This document shows, piece by piece, positions 1 through 4,671 of a stretch of DNA of 5,604 nucleotides (its first letter is position 1; the number at the start of each line of letters is the position of its first letter). The DNA comes from Halorhodospira sp. (GTDB lineage Bacteria > Pseudomonadota > Gammaproteobacteria > Nitrococcales > Halorhodospiraceae). Below the pieces are notes generated by a model, which did not search any database, was not told where the DNA came from, and saw only the letters and a list, made by a program, of their open reading frames with translations. A program made the translations under genes and the position numbers. The stretch spans positions 1 through 5,604 of the forward strand of contig SKYL01000182.1 of NCBI GenBank assembly GCA_007127935.1, read 5' to 3'.

Positions 1-1376
1 CCGCCGGCGATCACCACACGATGGTCGGGGCTTCCTCCGCGACGCCCTCGATCACCGTTTCCGGCGCATCGCTCCACAACCTGCAGGAGATCGACGTCGA
101 GATTCCCGTCGGTCGACTCACCTGCATCACCGGCGTTTCCGGATGCGGGAAGTCGAGTCTCGCCCGCGGCGTTCTCTACGAGAACGCGAAGCGGATCGTC
201 GCCGCGCGCGGTCGCGGCGGCCGGGGGAAACCCCGCGGCGGCTCCAATGACCGGAGCGCCCGGGCGAACGCCGCCGATCGACCGATCGGTTCGAGCAGAA
301 AACGCTCCCCGCTCGTCGGCTGCCGCTCCATAGGTGGACTCGAGGCGATCGACCGGGTTCTCGAAGTGGACCAGACGCCGATCGGGAAGACACCGCGCAG
401 CTGCCCGGCGACTTACGTCGGCGTCTGGGACGACATCCGACGCCTTTTCGCCGGTACGCCCGAGGCGAAACTGCATGGATTCGACGCCTCTCGCTTCTCG
501 TTCAACACCGCGGGAGGCCGTTGCGAGACGTGTGGAGGGCAAGGCGTCGTGCGCATCGAGATGAGCTTTCTGCCGGATGTACGCATGACATGCGAGACGT
601 GCGGTGGGGCGCGCTTTACACCCGATACGCTCGCGATCCGGTACAAGGGTAAGAACATCGCCGAAGTGCTCGATATGAGTATCGAAGAGGCGGCACGCTT
701 CTTCTCGGCGCATCGCAAGATTCACTACGCACTTGCGCTGCTCGATGAGGTCGGGCTCGGCTACCTGAAGCTCGGCCAGCAATCGCCGAGTCTATCCGGA
801 GGTGAGGCTCAGCGGTTGAAACTGGTCACCGAGCTTGCAAAGGCCGGCGGCGCAAAGGCGGGGCATACCCTCTACGTGCTCGATGAGCCGACCATCGGTC
901 TGCACATCTCCGACGTGGAGAAGCTCACCCGGGTGCTCATTCGCCTCGTCGACGCCGGGAACACGGTGGTTGTCGTCGAGCATAACCTCGACCTGATCGC
1001 CGAGGCGGATCACATCGTAGACCTCGGCCCGGAAGGGGGCGATGAAGGGGGGCGAGTCGTTGCCGCCGGGGCGCCGCTCGCGATCGCGAAGTCGGCGGAG
1101 GGCGCCGGTAGTACTCGCAATGAGTCGATGATTGCGGCCGAACGGGACCGGACGACTCGTAGCGGGGAGGCGACGATGGCGGCCGAACGGCCGGGCGCCG
1201 ATGCGGCGTTCGCCGGGCAGCGTGACCGGATATCCGGCTCGCCCGGAGCGACCGGTTTCGCCGGATATACCGCTTATGAGCTTGCCAAGCACCTCGCAAT
1301 GGCCGAACATCCTTCGAAAACAGACGCACACTCCGAGGAAGCCCGGATTCCGATTCGCGCTTCCTCCGACCGGTGA
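1..1376 (+). CDS. uvrA: UvrA-family excinuclease ATPase, 3' part (long UvrA2-type paralogue likely); 5' end outside window
   Basis: DNA-damage-recognition ATPase of nucleotide excision repair; this is the second ABC module. The frame is open from position 3 with no stop upstream of the ATG at 21, so that ATG is internal. Numbering residues from it: Walker A GVSGCGKSS (38-46), zinc-finger cysteines C168/C171 and C191/C194, a GRFSFN-like RFSFN segment (158-162), ABC signature LSGGEAQR (258-265), Walker B with DEPT (288-291), and H-loop histidine H321. All core elements are intact. Wording such as VDQTPIGKTPRSCPATYVG, RLKLVTELAK and SDVEKLTRVLIRLVDAGNT matches the long, roughly 1,800-residue UvrA2-type proteins as I recall them, rather than E. 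coli-type UvrA. Oddities: Cys42 where Ser is usual; an Arg/Gly-rich stretch about 60-100, some 28 residues longer than I expect; and about 90 extra residues after the GGRVVAAG segment. Family assignment is firm, the paralogue type is inferred. Confidence 0.9.
   Translation, partial: AGDHHTMVGASSATPSITVSGASLHNLQEIDVEIPVGRLTCITGVSGCGKSSLARGVLYENAKRIVAARGRGGRGKPRGGSNDRSARANAADRPIGSSRKRSPLVGCRSIGGLEAIDRVLEVDQTPIGKTPRSCPATYVGVWDDIRRLFAGTPEAKLHGFDASRFSFNTAGGRCETCGGQGVVRIEMSFLPDVRMTCETCGGARFTPDTLAIRYKGKNIAEVLDMSIEEAARFFSAHRKIHYALALLDEVGLGYLKLGQQSPSLSGGEAQRLKLVTELAKAGGAKAGHTLYVLDEPTIGLHISDVEKLTRVLIRLVDAGNTVVVVEHNLDLIAEADHIVDLGPEGGDEGGRVVAAGAPLAIAKSAEGAGSTRNESMIAAERDRTTRSGEATMAAERPGADAAFAGQRDRISGSPGATGFAGYTAYELAKHLAMAEHPSKTDAHSEEARIPIRASSDR
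201..289. repeat. Cluster of short inverted repeats in the uvrA insertion
   Basis: Three small hairpin-forming sequences lie in a row inside the Arg/Gly-rich insertion: GCCGCG (201-206) with CGCGGC (213-218); GGGG (224-227) with CCCC (231-234) around AAA; and CCGATC (274-279) with GATCGG (284-289) around GACC. The stretch is in frame with the ATPase gene and more GC-rich than the core. Inverted repeats arise easily at this GC content, so the cluster may be chance. Confidence 0.4.
1078..1264. repeat. Palindrome-dense tail of uvrA with an in-frame 12-bp direct repeat
   Basis: Palindromes read directly: TCGCGATCGCGA (1078-1089, perfect), GGCCGAACGGCC (1181-1192), CGGCGTTCGCCG (1204-1215), CCGGATATCCGG (1226-1237, perfect) and CCGG-TTTCG-CCGG (1252-1264). 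The centres of the last four are about 22-27 bp apart. GCGGCCGAACGG occurs twice (1134-1145 and 1179-1190), exactly 45 bp or 15 codons apart, giving the repeated peptide AAER. CCGGATAT also recurs at 1226 and 1261. The encoded tail is low-complexity and matches nothing I know in UvrA. Confidence 0.5.
1335..1366 (+). other. Long hairpin at the 3' end of uvrA, UCCG loop
   Basis: Arms 1335-1348 and 1353-1366 pair over 14 positions, with one C-C mismatch (1343/1358) and one G-T wobble (1346/1355). They close on TCCG, which belongs to the stable UNCG tetraloop class. The hairpin ends 7 bases before the stop codon (1374-1376). No T-tract follows, so it is not a convincing intrinsic terminator. It could slow 3' exonucleases or be a dispersed palindromic element. 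Confidence 0.5.
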
Positions 1377-1379
1377 TCC

Positions 1380-1408
1380 TTGTCCGCGCAAATCATTTCC
1401 GGTATTCT
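1380..1408 (+). promoter_or_regulatory. Candidate sigma70 promoter for mgtE
   Basis: TTGTCC (1380-1385, 4 of 6 to the -35 consensus) and TATTCT (1403-1408, 4 of 6 to the -10 consensus) are separated by the ideal 17 bp. The site lies just after the uvrA stop. Transcription from about 1415 would give an mgtE leader of roughly 115 nt containing the foldable segment at 1431-1489. Both hexamers are imperfect, so this remains a candidate. Confidence 0.35.
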
Positions 1409-1430
1409 CCCCAGTGCGGCGGGCGGCCGA

Positions 1431-1489
1431 CACAACTGCCGCAATAGCGTGTTAGGGAGTTGATGTACGGCCGTTGCGGCCCACAACTC
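1431..1489 (+). promoter_or_regulatory. mgtE leader segment with competing stem-loops
   Basis: Fold A pairs GAGTTG (1457-1462) with CAACTC (1484-1489), enclosing GGCCG (1469-1473) paired with CGGCC (1477-1481). Fold B pairs GCCGCAA (1438-1444) with TTGCGGC (1474-1480), which destroys the inner stem of A. The direct repeat CACAACT (1431-1437 and 1482-1488) offers AGTTG (1458-1462) two alternative partners. Such exclusivity is typical of leader RNA switches, and Mg2+ transport genes are often leader-controlled, but I do not recognise the M-box consensus. There is no terminator T-run. Confidence 0.35.
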
Positions 1490-1516
1490 GTCTTCCGTTC
1501 ATCATCCATACTCGAT

Positions 1517-1522
1517 AAGGGG
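1517..1522 (+). promoter_or_regulatory. Ribosome binding site of mgtE
   Basis: AAGGGG lies 8 bases before the ATG at 1531, a good purine-rich Shine-Dalgarno match. It fixes the mgtE start, and is the only clear ribosome site next to a gene start in this window. Confidence 0.6.
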
Positions 1523-1530
1523 CACAGCCT

Positions 1531-2886
1531 ATGCTTCAGACAATCCTCTCAAAGGAGATTCAGGATCTCATCGAACAGCATAACTGGCAGCAGCTCGCGA
1601 AAACCCGGTATGCGTGGCCCGACCCCGAAATCGTGGCGCCGGAAATCGTGGATGTGCTCATCGATCTCGATCCGCCCGATCGCGCGCTCTTTTTCCGGGC
1701 TCTGCCGCGCGATCTCGCGGTCGAGGTGTTCTCCTACCTCGATCCGGAACACGCCGACGAACTGCTCGTCGACCTTACGGATACGGAAACACGTCGGCTC
1801 ATCTCCGAAATGAGTCCCGACGATCGTACCGCGCTCCTGGAGGAATTGCCCGGGCAGGTGACTCAGCGACTGCTCAACATGCTGCCGGGCGAGGACCTGC
1901 GCGAAACGCGGAAGCTCCTGGGCTACCCGGAAGAGAGCGTCGGGCGCCTCATGACGCCGGACTACATCAAGGTGCGGCGCGAGTGGACCGTCGGACAGGC
2001 GCTCGATCACATCCGAAAAATCGGAGAAGATGATGATGAGTTGTCGGTGATCTACGTGACGAACGCTCGGGGCCGACTGGTCGACGCGATACCGCTGACG
2101 CAGCTCGTGCTCGCCGACCCCGAGCAGCCGCTTACCGATATCATGGACTACTCGTTTGTCTGCCTCAGTGCCACCGATGACCAGGAGGAGGCGGTACGCG
2201 TCATGCACCGCTATAATCGGCTCATGCTGCCGGTCATCGACACCAGCGGCATTCTCCTCGGTGTTGTCACCATCGACAGTGTCATGGACGTCTCCGAGGA
2301 GGAGGTTACCGAAGACTTCCACCTCTCCGCGGCAGTGACTCCGTTGCGGACCGGCTACTGGGATACGAGTGCGTTCTCGCTGGTGCGCAGTCGAATCGGG
2401 TGGCTGGCGGTGCTCGTCGTTGTGAACCTGCTCTCGTCCGGTGTGATCGCCGCGTTCGAGGAAACACTCGAAGCGGTCGTGGTTCTCGCCTTCTTCATCC
2501 CGCTGATTATCGATACCGGTGGTAATGCGGGCAGTCAGAGCGCCACGCTCATGATTCGTGCAATGAGTATCGGCGACGTGAAAATGGAGCAATGGTTGCG
2601 GGTCTTTCTCAAGGAGCTCTTAATCGGTATCTCGATCGGTGTCGTTCTCGGCGCTATGGGCTTCGGGCTCGGTCTCTGGCGCGGCGGAGCGGAGATAGGG
2701 CTGGTGGTCTTTCTCACGATGGTTACCATGCTTGTGATCACCAACCTGTTCGGGATGCTTCTGCCGTTCCTGCTTGCTCGCGTCAATGCAGACCCGGCGA
2801 TCGCGAGCGGTCCGCTCGTTACCAGCGTCGCGGATGCCGCCGGACTCCTGATCTACTTCAGTTATGCGGTGATGGTTCTGTTCTGA
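1531..2886 (+). CDS. mgtE: Magnesium transporter MgtE
   Basis: Mg2+-selective channel of the inner membrane, a homodimer gated by cytosolic Mg2+. At 451 residues it has the full family length. Residues about 1-130 form the helical MgtE N domain. About 135-255 are two CBS domains (SVGRLMTPDY at 136-145; YNRLMLPVID at 228-237). A plug-helix region follows, then five membrane segments at about 290-308, 315-335, 363-383, 388-415 and 427-450. The signature IPLIIDTGGNAGSQSATLMI (323-342) and the pore segment SGPLVTSVADAAGLLIYF (426-443) are present. Asp435 matches the pore aspartate known as D432 in Thermus MgtE. Acidic Mg2+-sensing residues are plentiful in the N and CBS domains. The AAGGGG ribosome site supports the start. 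It stands alone on its strand, convergent with hslO, and may be controlled by its leader. Identification is very firm. Confidence 0.97.
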   Translation: MLQTILSKEIQDLIEQHNWQQLAKTRYAWPDPEIVAPEIVDVLIDLDPPDRALFFRALPRDLAVEVFSYLDPEHADELLVDLTDTETRRLISEMSPDDRTALLEELPGQVTQRLLNMLPGEDLRETRKLLGYPEESVGRLMTPDYIKVRREWTVGQALDHIRKIGEDDDELSVIYVTNARGRLVDAIPLTQLVLADPEQPLTDIMDYSFVCLSATDDQEEAVRVMHRYNRLMLPVIDTSGILLGVVTIDSVMDVSEEEVTEDFHLSAAVTPLRTGYWDTSAFSLVRSRIGWLAVLVVVNLLSSGVIAAFEETLEAVVVLAFFIPLIIDTGGNAGSQSATLMIRAMSIGDVKMEQWLRVFLKELLIGISIGVVLGAMGFGLGLWRGGAEIGLVVFLTMVTMLVITNLFGMLLPFLLARVNADPAIASGPLVTSVADAAGLLIYFSYAVMVLF

Positions 2887-2887
2887 G

Positions 2888-2903
2888 TTCGCACAGCTGC
2901 GAA
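2888..2903. terminator. Small hairpin between convergent mgtE and hslO, possible weak bidirectional terminator
   Basis: TTCGCA (2888-2893) and TGCGAA (2898-2903) form a perfect 6-bp stem around CAGC. It is placed one base after the mgtE stop codon, in a 41-bp gap that must end both transcripts. Neither strand has a real T-tract after the stem, so intrinsic termination here would be weak. Confidence 0.35.
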
Positions 2904-2927
2904 GATGCCGTTTCAGCGAGGGTAGGC

Positions 2928-3869
2928 TCAGTGCCGGGTGGACATCCGCTCGGCGAGCTCGGCGACCTCGTCGCGGTCGAACTCGTAGGTTGAGCCGCAG
3001 TTGTGGCACGTGGTGCGCAGCGGGAATGGCCCGTTTACCTTCATGTCCTCGAGCTCGTGTTCGGGCAGCGCCGCCATGAAGCGCGCGAAACGCTCCTTGC
3101 TGCAGTGACAGAAGAACTCCGCCTTTCGCGTTCCGATGATGTCCGGCTTCAGGTCATGAAAATGGGTGCGGAGGATTTCCGCCCCGGTCCGCCCGTCCGC
3201 GAATGCCTGTCCGAGCGAAGGCAGTGCCCGAATCCGGTCTTCCATGCGCCCGAGATTCGTCTTGTTTGCCTCCGGCAAACCTTGAGCGAACAGTCCTCCG
3301 GCGCCGACGACCGTACCGCCCGAGTCGAATTGCACGCTCAGATTAAAGGCGCTCGGAGTCTGCTCGGACTGCAGGTAGTAGTTGGCCATATCCTTTGCGA
3401 TCGTGCCGTGCTCCATCAGCACCTGCCCGGTGAACGGCTGCTTTCGACTCTCGAGATAGCGCGTTACAGAGATAATTCCGGTTCCGACAAAGGGCGAGAT
3501 GTCGAAGCTCTCGAGCTCGTGATCGACCGGAATCGCGTTGTTGCGCAGATAGCCGCGGATCTCTCCCCGCGCGGTCGCCTCTACCTGAATCCCGTCGACC
3601 GGTCCGGAACAGTCGATCGAAATCGACACCCTGCCGTGTTCCTTCAGATCGGTCGACATGAGACCGACCGCCATGTAGCTGTGGCCAAGTATGAGCGTTT
3701 CGAGTATTCCGAGCTGGTGGTTCGCACGCATCGCGTTTACCAGCTCGGTGCCGTGCAGCAGGGCGCCGCGCACGCTCTGGTCGCCGGCGACGAAAACATC
3801 GATACCGTCATCGCTGATGCGCTTCAGGTGTTCTTCCAGGTGCGGGTTATCGAGCGGTTGCCTCTGCAT
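2928..3869 (-). CDS. hslO: Hsp33 redox-regulated holdase chaperone
   Basis: Cytosolic chaperone that is kept inactive by a bound zinc and switched on when oxidants form disulfides and unfold its C-terminal linker. At 313 residues it is slightly longer than E. coli Hsp33. The N-terminal substrate-binding domain spans about 10-235 (RGALLHGTELV at 34-44, GAGGLFAQGLPEA at 189-201). The zinc-switch cysteines are complete: C254-H-C256 and C288-x-x-C291, inside FFCHCSKERF and TCHNCGSTY. Phrases such as GILETL, SLGQ and PLRTTCHNCGS resemble Treponema-type Hsp33 from memory, the main lineage clue here. The ATG at 3869 is the only in-frame start before an upstream stop. It has no Shine-Dalgarno sequence, and a TATATG lies 4 bases upstream, so a leaderless mRNA is possible. 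It converges on mgtE and diverges from the methyltransferase. Family assignment is firm. Confidence 0.96.
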   Translation of the reverse strand: MQRQPLDNPHLEEHLKRISDDGIDVFVAGDQSVRGALLHGTELVNAMRANHQLGILETLILGHSYMAVGLMSTDLKEHGRVSISIDCSGPVDGIQVEATARGEIRGYLRNNAIPVDHELESFDISPFVGTGIISVTRYLESRKQPFTGQVLMEHGTIAKDMANYYLQSEQTPSAFNLSVQFDSGGTVVGAGGLFAQGLPEANKTNLGRMEDRIRALPSLGQAFADGRTGAEILRTHFHDLKPDIIGTRKAEFFCHCSKERFARFMAALPEHELEDMKVNGPFPLRTTCHNCGSTYEFDRDEVAELAERMSTRH

Positions 3870-3873
3870 AGCA

Positions 3874-3908
3874 CATATACCGTGCGCGCTTCACTCGCGA
3901 TCTGTCAA
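3874..3908 (-). promoter_or_regulatory. Promoter-like hexamers upstream of hslO
   Basis: On the minus strand a perfect TTGACA (3903-3908) precedes TATATG (3874-3879), but the spacer is 23 bp, well over the usual 17. If TATATG is the -10, transcription would start at or within a base or two of the hslO ATG, matching the missing ribosome site. The spacing makes the pairing doubtful. Confidence 0.25.
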
Positions 3909-3937
3909 TGCGCGCATCGCGACCGGAGGTACCCTTC

Positions 3938-3970
3938 GCCGGCAGTGAACGGCCGCTGTCGGCGAACAGC
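3938..3970. repeat. Overlapping inverted repeats in the divergent intergenic region
   Basis: GCCGGCAG (3938-3945) can pair with CTGTCGGC (3956-3963) with one G-T wobble. GCTGT (3955-3959) can instead pair with ACAGC (3966-3970). They lie immediately before the 20-bp repeat array, between the two divergent starts. No T-tract follows. Either a regulator site or chance in GC-rich sequence. Confidence 0.3.
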
Positions 3971-3978
3971 CGGGTATG

Positions 3979-4038
3979 CTGGAAAGCAACCGTGGTTACT
4001 GGAAAGCAACCGTGGTCACTGGAAAGTGACCGTGGTCG
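3979..4038 (+). repeat. Three tandem 20-bp repeats with GGAA-centred dyads
   Basis: Units at 3979-3998, 3999-4018 and 4019-4038. The first is CTGGAAAGCAACCGTGGTTA, the second differs only at its 19th base, and the third reads CTGGAAAGTGACCGTGGTCG. Each unit junction forms a dyad around GGAA: TGCT-GGAA-AGCA (3977-3988), GGTTACT-GGAA-AGCAACC (3994-4011, one mismatch) and GGTCACT-GGAA-AGTGACC (4014-4031, perfect, extendable to 12 bp with two wobbles). The array ends 33 bp before the methyltransferase ATG and covers where its -35 would sit. This suggests operator-like sites about two helical turns apart, or RNA hairpins with GNRA loops. No known regulator is recognised. Confidence 0.85.
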
Positions 4039-4053
4039 TGGGGGGGCCGAAAC

Positions 4054-4059
4054 TAGTAT
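4054..4059 (+). promoter_or_regulatory. Weak -10-like hexamer before the methyltransferase
   Basis: TAGTAT matches the -10 consensus at 4 of 6 positions. No -35 hexamer is seen at 16-18 bp; that place is taken by the third 20-bp repeat, as expected for an activator-dependent promoter. Transcription would start only a few bases before the ATG at 4072, consistent with the absence of a ribosome site. Confidence 0.2.
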
Positions 4060-4071
4060 CCTTGTTCCCCG

Positions 4072-4671
4072 ATGGCGATAACCACCCACATATTCGATAC
4101 GTTCATGCAGCCGCTTGAGCTCGCCGGGCTGAGCCGAGTTCGGCGCCGGGCTCTCTCGCGAGCAGTCGGTTGCGTGCTGGAAGTCGGAGCCGGTAGCGGG
4201 CTCAACGCTCCGTACTACGATTTTCACCGGGTGGTTTCGCTGCACGTGACCGACCGGGATGCGGATACGCCCGCACTCCGTGCGGCGTTTCACAGAGCCG
4301 GAGCTCCCCCCGATCGGATATCCTTCGGTGACGCGGACCTCTGTGAGCTGCCGTACGCGGACGCGAGCTTTGACTCGATCGTATGTACGCTCGTCCTCTG
4401 CTCGGTAGCGTCGACGGCGGGCGCGATACGTGAAATGCACCGCGTGTTGAAGCCGGACGGGACGGTTTGCTTCATCGAGCATGTCCACAGCTCGCATCCG
4501 GTGCTTCGCCCGGTTCTCGATGCGGTGACACCGGCGTGGCGGCGAGTTGCCGGTGGGTGCCGGCTCAACCGCAATACGTTATCCGCCTTCCGACAGCAGG
4601 GCTTTTCGGTGCAGGTTGAGCACACAGCTGTCGACGGCGTCCTGAGAAGTGGTTATGCGATTCGATCGTAG
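4072..4671 (+). CDS. Class I SAM-dependent methyltransferase, METTL7/UbiE-like
   Basis: Predicted soluble methyltransferase of 199 residues; substrate unknown. The N-terminal FDTFMQPLELAGLSRVRRRAL (8-28) resembles the leader helix of METTL7-like proteins. Motif I, the SAM-binding loop, is VLEVGAGSG (35-43). GDADLCELPYADASFD (86-101) carries motif II, TLVLCSV (106-112) follows, and HRVLKPDG (123-130) is the conserved post-motif segment. The C-terminal WRRVAGGCRLNRNTL (156-170) is typical of this subfamily as I recall it. Oddity: at the end of strand beta2, where an acidic residue normally binds the SAM ribose, the sequence reads VSLHVTDRD, so His58 appears to replace it unless Asp61 serves. 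An in-frame stop at 4054 excludes an earlier start; ATG 4072 has no ribosome site. The downstream envelope gene overlaps by 17 bp, implying co-transcription. The fold is firm, the function is not. Confidence 0.88.
   Translation: MAITTHIFDTFMQPLELAGLSRVRRRALSRAVGCVLEVGAGSGLNAPYYDFHRVVSLHVTDRDADTPALRAAFHRAGAPPDRISFGDADLCELPYADASFDSIVCTLVLCSVASTAGAIREMHRVLKPDGTVCFIEHVHSSHPVLRPVLDAVTPAWRRVAGGCRLNRNTLSAFRQQGFSVQVEHTAVDGVLRSGYAIRS

Noticed and set aside
1335..1376. Intrinsic terminator at the end of uvrA
   Set aside because: The stem is good but no T-tract follows, and it lies within the coding sequence before the stop codon.
1377..1530. M-box (ykoK) Mg2+ riboswitch upstream of mgtE
   Set aside because: The gap is too short for the usual M-box of about 170 nt and I do not see its conserved core; only the generic competing stems are supported.
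1460..1813. Possible leader peptide or upstream frame starting TTG-ATG after AGGGAG
   Set aside because: A purine run does precede it, but the frame continues about 280 bp inside mgtE in another phase and encodes low-quality sequence; a mere chance overlap is more likely.
1549..2592. Long open frame of 347 codons on the minus strand opposite mgtE
   Set aside because: It mirrors the mgtE codons in GC-rich sequence, has a His/Arg/Asp-rich composition with no recognisable motif, and is opposite an unmistakable gene.
3979..4038. CRISPR array
   Set aside because: The 20-bp units abut directly with no spacers, and no cas gene is near.
3003..4118. Long open frame of 371 codons on the plus strand opposite hslO, running into the methyltransferase
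   Set aside because: It covers the complete Hsp33 gene in antisense, crosses the repeat array and the next gene's start, and encodes no recognisable domain.
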